Below are positions 35,122-44,698 of a stretch of 64,000 nucleotides of DNA, in pieces (the first letter of the stretch is position 1; every line of letters begins with the position of its first letter). The notes under the pieces were generated by a model, which had not been told where the DNA came from, ran no database searches, and worked only from the letters and a program-made list of their open reading frames with translations. Both the position numbers and the translations under genes were made by a program. Source of the DNA: Halorarum salinum (GTDB lineage: Archaea > Halobacteriota > Halobacteria > Halobacteriales > Haloferacaceae); contig NZ_CP058579.1 in NCBI RefSeq assembly GCF_013402875.1, positions 1,922,001 to 1,986,000 on the forward strand, given 5' to 3'.

Positions 35122-37215
35122 ATGAGAGGGGGCGTGGACTCGGATTCGAAAAGTGGGATCAGGCGGCGGGGCCAGGAACTATTGGAACAGAGTCTCGGAC
35201 TAGACGCGGAGTTCCGGCCCGACCAATGGGAGGCGATCGAGCGCTTGGTCGTCGACAAGGAGCGGGTACTACTCGTCCAGCGAACCGGGTGGGGGAAGAG
35301 CACGGTGTACTTCATCGCGACAAAGCTACTCCGCGAGCAGGGCCACGGCCCGACGCTCATCATCAGCCCGCTGCTGGCGTTGATGCACAATCAGATCCAG
35401 GACGCGGAGAACCAGCTGGGTCTCGAAGCCTGGACGATCAACTCCAACAACACGGAAGATTGGACCGAAGCGAAGGAAGCTGTCGTCGACGGAACCTGCG
35501 ACGTTCTCCTGATCTCGCCGGAACGGTTGGCGAATATCGAATTTCACGAGGACGTCCTGATGGAAATGGACGACGAGTTCGGGATGCTCGTGGTGGACGA
35601 AGCTCACTGTATCTCCGACTGGGGCCACGATTTCCGTCCCGATTATCGTCGTATCAAGCGTATCCTCCAGGAATTCCCGGATCACATCCCGGTCGCGGCG
35701 ACGACTGCGACTGCGAACGACCGGGTGGTCGACGACGTCACCGACCAGGTTCCTCGACTCCGGGCGATTCGTGGCGACCTGGTCCGTGATTCCCTGCGCA
35801 TCCAGACGAATGAGATCGGCTCCCGAGCCAAACGTTTGGCCTGGCTCGCCGAGATCGTCCCGGAACTCCCGTCGTCGGGTATCGTTTACTGCCTGACGAC
35901 CGACGAGGTCGAGACAGTCGCCGAGTGGTTGAGCGATCAGGTGTTGGACTTCGAGCCCTACCACGGTGGGATGGACGGCGACCGTCGCCGTGAGTTGGAG
36001 GATCGACTGATGAACAACGAAGTCGACGGTCTGGCCGCGACGAATGCGCTGGGGATGGGGTTCAACAAACCGGACCTTGGGTGGGTCGTCCACTTCCAGC
36101 GACCGCCGAACCTCATCCGGTACTACCAGGAGATCGGCCGGGCTGGTCGGGGCCTCGAGGAGGCATTCGCAATCTTGCTCTCGGGGGACGAAGACGACCG
36201 GGTCGCGGAGTTCTTCATCGAACAGGCCTTCCCAGAGCCGGAGGATTTCGAGACCGTCCTCTCGACGTTGGAGGCCAGTAACGAACCGTTACACAAGTAC
36301 GAGATTCTGAAGCGGGCGAACATCTCCTGGAAGGCTGCCTCGCAGTGCCTGGACATGCTCAGGGTCGACAACGCCATCATCCGGGTCGACGACGGCTTCG
36401 AACGGACGTCGAAGGACTGGAGCTACGACCACGACCGGATCGAATCGGTGACCCGACACCGGTGGGAGGAACTCGATCGAATTCAGGAGTTCGCCAGAAC
36501 CGACGAGTGCCTGACAGCGTTCATCGACGACGAACTGGATGGTTCTCTCGAGGGCGACTGCGGCCGTTGTGCAAACTGTACTGAGCCGGTTATCCCGACC
36601 GACATCGAGGACGAGCGGCTGATCCAGGCGGCCGTTGAGCACTATCGAGCGGAGTCGTGGGACGAGATATCGCCACGGTACTACCTGCCGACGGAGAACG
36701 GTAAATCGAAGATCGAAAAGCACCGGAAGCACGAACCGGGTCGCGTCCTATCCGTGTACGGCGACCCCGGATACGGTGAGCTCGTGAGTCAATCCTGGGA
36801 ACAGGAGGACACGTACAGCCAGGAACTGGTCTCTGCAGCTGTACGGCAAATCGAGACCGAATGGAACCCCACTCCAGCGCCGACGTGGGTGACGGCGGTA
36901 CCGTCGCCAACCGACTGGCCGAAGGTTCGAGACCTCGCTCGACGAATCGCGGCCGGGCTTGGACTAGAGTACGTCCAGGCAGTTGAACGGGTCAAGGAAA
37001 TGCGACCACAGCATGAGTTGGCGAACTCCTACCAGAAACGATGGAACGTGGAGGATGCCTTCGACGTTACTGAGGATGTTCGATCGGCGCCGGTGTTGCT
37101 TATCGACGATACCGTCGGATCTCGGTGGACTTTCACAGAGGCAACATTCGAGCTACGGGACGCAGGAAGTGGGTCGGTCTATCCGTTCGCGTTAGCTGAG
37201 CGGACTATGTGGTGA
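35122..37215 (+). CDS. RecQ-type DNA helicase fused to a phosphoribosyltransferase-like domain
   Basis: About 697 residues from 35122 (MRGGVDSDSKSGIRRRG); the ATG at 35077 is an alternative. Helicase motifs: FRPDQWEAIERL, Walker A RTGWGKST (about residue 54), DEAHCISDWGHDFRPDY, TATTAT-like AATTATAN, TNALGMGFNKPDL and YYQEIGRAGRG. A zinc cluster (CLTAFIDDELDGS with CGRCANC) follows, as in RecQ. The C-terminal end holds VLLIDDTVGSRWTFTEAT, a PRPP-binding-type loop, so the tail is ComF-like. RecQ unwinds DNA 3' to 5'. The fusion partner may sense or bind a nucleotide. Upstream is the truncated toxin module; downstream the nuclease gene. Confidence 0.8.
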   Translation: MRGGVDSDSKSGIRRRGQELLEQSLGLDAEFRPDQWEAIERLVVDKERVLLVQRTGWGKSTVYFIATKLLREQGHGPTLIISPLLALMHNQIQDAENQLGLEAWTINSNNTEDWTEAKEAVVDGTCDVLLISPERLANIEFHEDVLMEMDDEFGMLVVDEAHCISDWGHDFRPDYRRIKRILQEFPDHIPVAATTATANDRVVDDVTDQVPRLRAIRGDLVRDSLRIQTNEIGSRAKRLAWLAEIVPELPSSGIVYCLTTDEVETVAEWLSDQVLDFEPYHGGMDGDRRRELEDRLMNNEVDGLAATNALGMGFNKPDLGWVVHFQRPPNLIRYYQEIGRAGRGLEEAFAILLSGDEDDRVAEFFIEQAFPEPEDFETVLSTLEASNEPLHKYEILKRANISWKAASQCLDMLRVDNAIIRVDDGFERTSKDWSYDHDRIESVTRHRWEELDRIQEFARTDECLTAFIDDELDGSLEGDCGRCANCTEPVIPTDIEDERLIQAAVEHYRAESWDEISPRYYLPTENGKSKIEKHRKHEPGRVLSVYGDPGYGELVSQSWEQEDTYSQELVSAAVRQIETEWNPTPAPTWVTAVPSPTDWPKVRDLARRIAAGLGLEYVQAVERVKEMRPQHELANSYQKRWNVEDAFDVTEDVRSAPVLLIDDTVGSRWTFTEATFELRDAGSGSVYPFALAERTMW

Positions 37216-37308
37216 TTCTAAAGTCACGGATCGCCAGCGTCTTCTCGCGTGGAACGCCAGCTCCCAGGCAGTCGTAGTTTTATCTAACACGGCTATCATA
37301 GTTCGCTA

Positions 37309-38588
37309 ATGGCCGCGACCGACGATCTCGAAGAGCGACTCCGAGAGCTCCGGGCCTCGCTCGAGGCGCTGCCATCGGTGTCGGAGCCACCGAAGACGAC
37401 ACTCCGGATTCTCGGCTCGACGAAATCGGAGCAGCACTGGAATACGCTTCTGGCCTACTTTCTCGACCCGTCGCAGCCACACGGGTTCGGTCCCGACTTG
37501 CTCAAGAGTTTCCTCGACCGAGTCCAGATCGAGACCGACATCGACCTTGAGTACTTCCACCGAGATATCGAGGCCGTCTCAGTGGACACCGAGCTCACGT
37601 CGCCACGGGACAACCGGCTCGACATCGTGCTTCGCGCGCCCAATGCGTGGTTCGTCTGGATCGAAGCCAAGGTCGACGCCTCCGAGGGCACCAAACAGAC
37701 CGATCGGTACGTTAAAGATACGCACCTCGGCAATGAGGAGAAAGCCGAGTACCCCGACGACGGTCAGCACTACCTCTTCCTCTCGAAGGAACATGCACCG
37801 GACTCCAGTGCCGGCGAGTTCGAGGACCTGTACTGGCGCCACGTCGTCGAGGCGTTCAGAGACGAACTCAACCACGCACACGGTCAGTATCCGGAGCGGA
37901 GCGTCAATCAACTACGGAGTTCCTGTCGACGATCATCAGGGTGACCAGCATGGAAGACGACGACTTCACGCAAATCCAAAAGGAGAAGGTGCGATTGCTC
38001 AACGAGTACCGCGACGATATCGACGAGCCCCTCAATGCGGCCGAGTCACTGCGTCAACGGTCTATCGAGGAGTGGCCGGAGCGATTCCGGAGTGAGCTTG
38101 ATGACGAGCTCTGGACCGAGGATTGGCTGGTCCGCGAAGACCCTGGGAAGTGGGGCTGCATCTTCCGCGAAGGCTGGTACCTTGATGACAATAATCTCGA
38201 ACCGACCCGGGACCACGTAGAGACACAGGGACCTACAGGGTTCCGACTGCACTACGTCCACCTGATCCGAAACGAGCGGTCTTTCACGGAGGGGGAACTC
38301 ACCTATCTCCTGCGCTGCTCGACGAGTGTCCCGATGCGAGATGAGTTCCATCTGCTCTTCAACAACGATCGATGGCAGGAGAGACTTCGCCCCTTGTTGA
38401 AAGAGCGTGGAATCACGAACAAGGGCAACAAACGTGACCTGATGCAGAAGACCTACGACGTGGACCAATCGGGGCTTCCAGAGAGCTACTTCAAAACGCT
38501 CGCGACAGCATCCGATGAACACCTCCCGATCGCAGAGGTAATTAACGATATCGTTGCTGAAGCCCGCTCAAATGTCCTGGACACATAA
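37309..38588 (+). pseudogene. PD-(D/E)XK nuclease gene split by one frameshift
   Basis: First part, 37309 to about 37912: MAATDDLEERLRELRASLEA, SEQHWNTLLAYFLDPSQPHG, catalytic DNRLDIVLRAPNAWFVWIEAKVD (Asp...Glu-x-Lys) and TKQTDRYVKD. The frame then stops at 37944. The continuation TEFLSTIIRVTSMED is in the next frame and runs to 38588 with KWGCIFREGWYLDDN and a SAP-like RGITNKGNKRDLM. One base appears lost near 37913 (CAACTACGG for CAACTAACGG). The domain matches PDDEXK_4 proteins. The second half could be a separate ORF from 37941, but continuity of sequence favours one broken gene. It follows the RecQ-PRTase gene. Confidence 0.6.
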
Positions 38589-38706
38589 CCCTGTCTCGTA
38601 ATTCCGCTTCTTTGTCCTGTTAATATATGCGCCGTAATTTTTCTATTGGTGTCCTAGCCGACCACAATACTGAGATATGAAAAATCGCTCGTAGATTTTA
38701 CACCAG

Positions 38707-39465
38707 TCACGAGCCCCCGAAGTCAGGGTGCAGTATCTCCGGGTATATGTCAAGCACTTCGTCCATCTTGGGTTTGGACTTTTCGGGGAGGGCAGGGTAC
38801 TGAACATCTTCGTTCCGCGGCCCCAGGTCGAGTTCCTTCGCCGTCAGTGCGAGTACAGCAGCATCGATAACGTCGTTCAACCGCCCCTTCGAGATCCGAT
38901 CGTGCCACTCAGCTCCGTTCTCTCGGTTGAGTACGATATCCGTGACTTCCTCGTGGAGATTTTGGTCCTCCTCCAGTACCTTGAGACGTTCCTCTCGACC
39001 ATCCGGTGTCTTCTTTCCAGGAAATTGGCTGGAGTCAAATCCTGCAAAGCAGATCTCTGGGTGACTCTCATACGTTTTCTCTTTGGCCCCCTCGAATTCC
39101 TGGAGAAAGACGTCTACTTCCAAGACTCGAGGGAAGAGCCACCAACTTTGGCTACCTAGCGAATCACCGTTTAATTCCCGAGCACGATTGTAGTCCTCAG
39201 CTTCGATTACGTTCCTTCCTGGAATGGAGAAAACTGTGCTCCTTCGAGAATTTAGTCGGTCCATCGCTTCGTTGTCACAGTCCCGTGTACCAGATACAGG
39301 AAGACCGATGGGAATATCCATAAGGATGGATCGGACGTCGTCATCACGGCCGTGATTGAGCCAAACGTTGAGGATCGATGGTTCGGTTGTAACGGCCGTC
39401 TCATCGCCTGTCTTGACGACCACCCAACAAGTACTTGCCCAATCCACGCCGAGGTACAAGGTCAT
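38707..39465 (-). CDS. DUF429 family protein, RNase H-like predicted nuclease
   Basis: 252 residues. Signatures of DUF429: N-terminal YLGVDWASTCWVV, DIPIGLPVSGTRDCD, the SRRSTVFSIPGR segment, YESHPEICFAGF and the C-terminal NDVIDAAVLAL. The acidic residues after GVD, in DIPIG, and in DVIDA are the expected RNase H-like metal ligands, all present. Substrate unknown. The frame is intact and divergent from the small SH3-like gene. Confidence 0.8.
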   Translation of the reverse strand: MTLYLGVDWASTCWVVVKTGDETAVTTEPSILNVWLNHGRDDDVRSILMDIPIGLPVSGTRDCDNEAMDRLNSRRSTVFSIPGRNVIEAEDYNRARELNGDSLGSQSWWLFPRVLEVDVFLQEFEGAKEKTYESHPEICFAGFDSSQFPGKKTPDGREERLKVLEEDQNLHEEVTDIVLNRENGAEWHDRISKGRLNDVIDAAVLALTAKELDLGPRNEDVQYPALPEKSKPKMDEVLDIYPEILHPDFGGS

Positions 39466-39562
39466 GAAGCGCTGGATGCTCGGAGAAACCTTGAAACCTG
39501 AGTTGGGGATGTACTCGTGGTGGTCCGTAACAGACAGGGCGTCTCCCTCTGAAGCTCAAATA

Positions 39563-39799
39563 ATGAGGCGATTCGAAACGGGTGATTCGGTCCGGATTGA
39601 TATTCCTGACGAGACTGATTCCGATCACGAACTATATCACGGCCGGGTTGGGGAGGTGTTAGAGATAATCGAGGACGACGCAGAATGTCATACTGGTGAT
39701 GAACGTGATTCGCACTTGTTTGTCGTGAAGCTCGAGAATGGAGACATCGGGCATTTTAGGTGGCGTGATTTGCGTCCAGACAACCGATCCCAGGACTGA
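39563..39799 (+). CDS. Small SH3-like beta-barrel protein (78 aa)
   Basis: 78 residues from the ATG at 39563 (MRRFETGDSVRIDIPDETDS). Strand pattern RFETGDSVRIDIPD, ELYHGRVGEVLEIIEDD, LFVVKLENGDIGHFRWRDLR is that of SH3/KOW-type barrels, common as small haloarchaeal proteins. The function is unknown; nucleic acid or peptide binding would fit. It is divergent from the DUF429 gene and convergent with the dead GIY-YIG gene. Confidence 0.5.
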   Translation: MRRFETGDSVRIDIPDETDSDHELYHGRVGEVLEIIEDDAECHTGDERDSHLFVVKLENGDIGHFRWRDLRPDNRSQD

Positions 39800-39804
39800 A
39801 CTCA

Positions 39805-40449
39805 TCAGGAAATGTGATACGCAAACCGATCAAGAAAGGCTGGGTCGTAGGACTCGTCGACGTGGTTCACGTTGCAGAGCCTCGACTCCCTAATCTTTTG
39901 ACCAGGGCTGTCATTGCCGAGGCATTCCTTCGTCCGGGGGTCGATCGGGGGTTTCCCGTAGTTGCTAACGAACGCGATGGCGTTCCGCTTAAGGTACGCC
40001 CAGTTGCTCTCGGGCCCCGGCTCGTCGGGGAAGTCAATCCTGAGGAAGGGTAGTTGCTGACCCGGCGCTCCATTTCGAGTTCTTCGAGGTAAAGTTCGCG
40101 CCCGGCACTGCTGCCGTCGCCCTATATGGGTTATACATCGAGGAGGTTATGGCGCTCGATCAAAGCTTCCCCGGCGTGCTCCCGGAAGACTAAGCCCCTC
40201 TTGATTGCCTCCTCCCTCGTACGTACCGGTGAGATTGCCCCGGAGGTTCCGAAGGCGATTCCAAAGTGACGTACCGCTCCCCTCGGAGATGGCGTGGATG
40301 CCGACGCGGGTGAGACGTAATTGATCGGTATCCTGACGCTCTTGGTCGGTCCTGAAGAAGGAGTAGACTACCCGGTCTGGCCAATCCGTGTAGCCGTCGC
40401 GCTCACCCAGTGTCTGTTTCCCACCAACCTTGGTCTCCAACTGGCTCAT
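39805..40449 (-). pseudogene. GIY-YIG nuclease-family gene, decayed
   Basis: Pieces in order: SQLETKVGGKQTLGERDGYT and RLTRVGIHAISEGSGTSLWN (40449 to about 40200), REHAGEALIERHN in a shifted frame followed by two stops, LYLEELEMERRVSNY, then in a further frame FPDEPGPESNWAYLKRNAIA, NYGKPPIDP and NVNHVDESYDPAFLDRF to 39805. This matches the layout of haloarchaeal GIY-YIG proteins (THAISEGS, RNAIALLSNYG, WNVNHVDE). At least two frameshifts and two stop codons break it, so it is a true pseudogene. Confidence 0.7.
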
Positions 40450-40534
40450 AAAGCCATCAAATTGACCTAGGTCTTTTTGGTGAGTCGTCTAACGAGACCG
40501 TGGTATTGGTAGAGTCCAAGGATCTTTCTATTCG

Positions 40535-41737
40535 CTACAACGTTAAACTCTCGGCCGGGCATCCATTTTCTAAGATGTATCGACAGTTGCCGGAAAGTCC
40601 CTTGGTCAACGGATTTCTCGAGCCAACAAAACTATCGAACAAATTTGACGTCACCCACTCAGTATCCCCACCCTCATCTTCTCCGTGGAACGTGACCCCC
40701 TCTGGCACCCGAAGCCGTTCGTACTCACGCCCCCTCTGAACCCTTTCCTGAAGCGACCGAGTCAGCTGCCACCTGTACGAGTCACGCTGCTGGTGACTCT
40801 GTGTCCTTGCAAGCGCGTTGAGCGTAAACCGCCGCTCGATGTAATCCCGGAAATCCGGATCGAACGCCCCTAAAAATGCATCCATGCTATCAAACTCGTC
40901 TGGAAGTTCCGGATACTCTCCAGGGTAAGCACGTGGATCCAACTCGATCGTGTCGAAGAACGCTTCATCCCGGACGCCACGGATAGGAAGCCCATAGTCG
41001 CAGCGTTTGATGTGCTCCTTGAGGTCGTCCCAGAAATAGACGAGCGGATGATGGCTCGTGGATCGATCGCCGAATTGGCAGTAGGGGTACGTGTCGAGGC
41101 CCGTCATGGCCCACTTTTGAGTACGGTACTTCCCGATTACATGGGACCGATCCAAAGCTACCGGGCAGTACTCAACGTAAATCCAGGAGAGCTCTTGACG
41201 ATGTCGCAACGCCTGAAGAAACACGGCGTACGCATCAACGAACACAGACCTCGCTAGCCCCTCTCTGATGTGATCTTGTTGGGGAACGGCCGGTAGTGCC
41301 AAGAATGCCTCCCCAGGGCTATACTGGAGGACGAGGTTGTACACCTGCGTCATGTTCACACGATAACAGAGCCATTGGATCGCGGAGTCATCTGGACCGA
41401 GAACGCGGGTCTTGACGGGGGCCTTGTGTTGAAAGACGACCTCTTTGGCCGTGTCGAGCTTGATGTCATATCCCTTCCCGAGCGGTGACTTCGTGTACTG
41501 TGTTCCGCCTTCTTCGACTCGGGTGGGTGCGAGGGCAATCCGTCGCTTGAATCCGTCAGCTAAGGCCGAAAGCTGCTCGTGCGTGATGTTGACCTCCAGG
41601 GTATTCTCGTTCGGGAGCGTCCCGAGGTCGGCGAAAACGTCGTCAGGATAAACTCGAAAAACGAAGTCTCCAATTGTGAAATCCAAATAACCTGACGGGC
41701 CTCCTCTGAATTGGTAGGTCATATAACCTATCTTCAC
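40535..41737 (-). CDS. Unknown 400-aa protein coupled to Ski2-like helicase-nuclease
   Basis: 400 residues with no family I recognise. The start overlaps the helicase stop by 4 bases (41734-41737), so it is translationally coupled and probably part of the same system. The N-terminus is beta-rich (LDFTIGDFVFRVYPDD, TLEVNITHEQLSALADGFKR). At residues about 95-110 LDTAKEVVFQHKAPVKTRV gives an Asp...Gln-x-Lys pattern that could be a QxK-type variant of the PD-(D/E)XK nuclease core. The middle is helical with Cys (YCPVALDRSHVIGKY) and the C-terminus acidic/aromatic. Nuclease character is inference. Confidence 0.6.
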   Translation of the reverse strand: MKIGYMTYQFRGGPSGYLDFTIGDFVFRVYPDDVFADLGTLPNENTLEVNITHEQLSALADGFKRRIALAPTRVEEGGTQYTKSPLGKGYDIKLDTAKEVVFQHKAPVKTRVLGPDDSAIQWLCYRVNMTQVYNLVLQYSPGEAFLALPAVPQQDHIREGLARSVFVDAYAVFLQALRHRQELSWIYVEYCPVALDRSHVIGKYRTQKWAMTGLDTYPYCQFGDRSTSHHPLVYFWDDLKEHIKRCDYGLPIRGVRDEAFFDTIELDPRAYPGEYPELPDEFDSMDAFLGAFDPDFRDYIERRFTLNALARTQSHQQRDSYRWQLTRSLQERVQRGREYERLRVPEGVTFHGEDEGGDTEWVTSNLFDSFVGSRNPLTKGLSGNCRYILENGCPAESLTL

Positions 41738-44541
41738 CGCTCGCCCAAGATGCGTTTGACCTCACGTCGGGTGAGGTGACCGGTGCTCGTGAACAACTCG
41801 GCGAACGTCTCTGGTTGAATGGTCGAACGTTCGGCGTGTATCATCAACGTAGTAAATGCAGCCACCGGAAGCAGAAGGACTCCTTGACGCCTCGCCTCAT
41901 CGTGCGCCCCCGAGGCGAACTGTGGCGTCCCAATGGTCAGTTGGAATGGTTGGGTGTCGGCCTTCCGGACCACGTCGGTCGCGTTATCGACGCTAATCTC
42001 TCCTTCCTCAAGGTCCTCCTTCGACTTGCATTCGACGGCAATCACGAGGGGGGTCCCATCAACCTCGTACGGCGTACTCTGATCGTCATTCAGGATTGTA
42101 AGTTCGCCCTCGGGGTATCGATCTTGCCCCTGTTCGTCGAAGCTCCGGTATTGCAGTCCATTGCAGTTCCCCAGACGCTCCTCACAGTGGTTTTCGAACA
42201 CCGTCTGCGTCGTCTCGAAAAGGGATCGAATTGCCCCAGTATCGGCCCCCTCACTTCGGGCATCAAGTAGCGTGTTTCGGCGGGAGAGCTCGGGTTCCTC
42301 GCAGAACTCATTGATTGCCCGACGAGTATATTTGAACGCCTGCTGACCGGGCATCTCGCCGAATAATCGGAACATGGGTCCAGTCGCAATCTCGCTTGGA
42401 TGCTCGATATCGAGCCCGTCACGCATGTGATCGATCCACCGCCGCTCCGTCGCGATGTGGTGTCTGGCAAATGCCGCCCCACCAGCGTCCAGCCCGTAGC
42501 GCACCTGGTATTCCAGCTGTTCGAGCTGGTCGTTGAATACGGCCACGAGCGGGTCTTCTGCCTCTTCCAGGATCTCCGTGAGCGTCTTAATCCCGCGGGC
42601 GAACATCGGCGCGGCCCGTTCGCTTACGTCGCTGGGCGTCCGACTACTCGTGATTCGCCGTCGAGTGAAGCTCACCCCGAGCTCCTCTCCCCTGAGCCAA
42701 TCGGCAATGACCTGGGCCGTAACCAGCGCGTTCGCGAGCGTCTCGTCGGAGAGATCATCTGAATCGGGAAGGGGTAGTCGGTCGCGAATCGGTTCGAGAT
42801 CAATTCCCCTCTCACCACCACGGCGGTATAGCCGGCACTGATCGAGGAGCGGTGACGCACCGAGTACTGTGAGGAAGTCGATTACGTCGAACTTGTCCAG
42901 CGATTTAACGTCCCGGAGGTAGCGGACGGCCGCGTGCACCGTCGCCGGGGCGATGAGCTGCTTTGAGGTCGCGTACCCGAGGTCGGTTAGGTCGAACCGG
43001 CCCGATGATTGGCCGGAATCCACCATGCCCTGAGCGATCAGCTCCTCAACCGTGGCTTCGATCCCCTGGATCGTCTCCGATTCAGGAAGGTCGGTGGTCG
43101 CACCGTGGAACGTGTCTGAAAGGAACTCGTAGATTCGATCCGGGCCTTCGTACTCCCGAATCAGATCGAGCACGAGTTCCGGGTCGATAGGGTTGATCGC
43201 CGAGGTGACGGGTTCGATGTCGCCGGTGAGAAAGTTGTCGTAGAGGTCCTGCTGTTGGAGCGCGTTCTCCGCATACAGTACTGCCTCCCCGGGGTCATCG
43301 CCGTACTGTGGCCGCCCCGATCGGCCGACGAGGTTCTTGTATTCACCGGTCGTCATCGGCCGGCCGTATTCGCCGGAGCCGCCGAGCCGCGGCTTGGTGA
43401 TGAAGACGCGATCGATCGGGAGGTTAATTCCGGCCCCGAGGGTAGTCGTCGACACGACGACTCGTAAGCTGCCGTCTTCAAGTCCGCCGACGACACATCG
43501 TTTCACGGTATCGTTCAGACCAGCGTGATGGAACCCAACGCCGTGAGGGATGCACGCTTCGAGCGCTTCCTGCACCTCGCCACGTCGATCTGCGGCGTCC
43601 GAGATCCGCTCCTCGAGATCACGGGTGACGACCCTGTCGACTTCGACCGGACCACTTCTGGGGTGGTCGCGTAGGAAGGAGGCGATTGCTTCCGCGTACC
43701 GTTTTGCATCCCGTCGGATCGGGGCAAAGATCAGCGCTTGTCGCCCGGGGTCGCCACTTAGGAACTCCAGCGCTGGGTTGACATGGGGGACCTGCTCGAC
43801 GTACCTCGAAACTGACTCTGTGATTGGTTCGTCTTCCCGATAGAGATTGAGCTCATCGCTTCCAACGACGTGGGTGCCTTCCCAGAGAGAGCACTTTCGC
43901 CAAGTTCCGGAGTCGCTCCACTCGGCCGCCAACCACTTGGCCACCTGTTCACAGTTGGGCGCCGTCGCACTGAGCCCCACGACGCGAATCTCCGGGTACT
44001 CAGTTCGGAGCTTGGTTGCCACGACCTCGAGGTTAGGCCCGCGCCGCTCGTTACTGAGTGTGTGAAATTCGTCGATGACGACTAGGCCGATTTCGTTAAT
44101 GTAGCCCCCATGATTTCGGAGGTGATAGTCGAATTTCTCGTAAGTCATCACAAGAATGTCGGCTGCGAACAGCTCGACTGGTTCCATTCGATCCCCACCC
44201 AGCGAGGTCTCCACGGATAGGTCGAATGTATCGCCGATCGTCTCCCGGAACGTCTGAGTTTTCTCCTCGGCAAGTGATCGATAGGGGATGAGGTACACAC
44301 TTATTTCCCGTTCGACGGCCGTCGCATTATCGACGATGGCGAACTCGGCGGCAAGGGTCTTGCCAGTTCCTGCTTCCGCGACCATGAGAAAGCTCTCGGC
44401 GTTGAGAAGGCCTGCATTGAGTGCGTCGAACTGGGTTCGCCAGAGGGAATCGATATCCCGATCGTTTCGTAAATGGTCGACATACGTACTGACGAGCCCG
44501 TACTTACTAGTGAGCAACTCGATTTCCGAACTCGTACTCAT
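41734..44541 (-). CDS. Ski2-like DEAD/H helicase with C-terminal nuclease-like domain
   Basis: 935 residues. Helicase core: Walker A AEAGTGKTLAAEF (about residue 54), VIDEFHTLSN (DEFH box, about 154), VVGLSATAPN, a second RecA domain with AGINLPIDRVFI and YKNLVGRSGRPQYGD. Winged helix and helical-ring-like regions follow, as in Ski2/Hel308. Near residue 840, PLVIAVECKSKEDLEEGEIS has a Glu-x-Lys after a preceding acidic strand (a PD-(D/E)XK pattern). Ski2-type helicases unwind RNA or DNA. This one is coupled by 4 bases to an unknown 400-aa gene, and divergent from a DUF4268 gene. Antiviral function is inferred from this context (compare Hachiman HamB). Confidence 0.75.
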   Translation of the reverse strand: MSTSSEIELLTSKYGLVSTYVDHLRNDRDIDSLWRTQFDALNAGLLNAESFLMVAEAGTGKTLAAEFAIVDNATAVEREISVYLIPYRSLAEEKTQTFRETIGDTFDLSVETSLGGDRMEPVELFAADILVMTYEKFDYHLRNHGGYINEIGLVVIDEFHTLSNERRGPNLEVVATKLRTEYPEIRVVGLSATAPNCEQVAKWLAAEWSDSGTWRKCSLWEGTHVVGSDELNLYREDEPITESVSRYVEQVPHVNPALEFLSGDPGRQALIFAPIRRDAKRYAEAIASFLRDHPRSGPVEVDRVVTRDLEERISDAADRRGEVQEALEACIPHGVGFHHAGLNDTVKRCVVGGLEDGSLRVVVSTTTLGAGINLPIDRVFITKPRLGGSGEYGRPMTTGEYKNLVGRSGRPQYGDDPGEAVLYAENALQQQDLYDNFLTGDIEPVTSAINPIDPELVLDLIREYEGPDRIYEFLSDTFHGATTDLPESETIQGIEATVEELIAQGMVDSGQSSGRFDLTDLGYATSKQLIAPATVHAAVRYLRDVKSLDKFDVIDFLTVLGASPLLDQCRLYRRGGERGIDLEPIRDRLPLPDSDDLSDETLANALVTAQVIADWLRGEELGVSFTRRRITSSRTPSDVSERAAPMFARGIKTLTEILEEAEDPLVAVFNDQLEQLEYQVRYGLDAGGAAFARHHIATERRWIDHMRDGLDIEHPSEIATGPMFRLFGEMPGQQAFKYTRRAINEFCEEPELSRRNTLLDARSEGADTGAIRSLFETTQTVFENHCEERLGNCNGLQYRSFDEQGQDRYPEGELTILNDDQSTPYEVDGTPLVIAVECKSKEDLEEGEISVDNATDVVRKADTQPFQLTIGTPQFASGAHDEARRQGVLLLPVAAFTTLMIHAERSTIQPETFAELFTSTGHLTRREVKRILGER

Positions 44542-44698
44542 TCTGTCTCGATGTCTAACTCGGTGTAAATATAAGTTTCTCCTGAGTGAAACATGGCATG
44601 TTTAAATCTATGAATATTGATTGGATAAAAGTGGTTTTGGGCGTTTAACTCATTTCGCTCCTGGAAGGCTTTTGTAACTGCGTTGAGCAGAGGAGCGT

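Noticed and set aside
35326-36093. 255-residue minus-strand frame
   Set aside because: It is antisense to the RecQ-type helicase motifs on the plus strand, with no family character.
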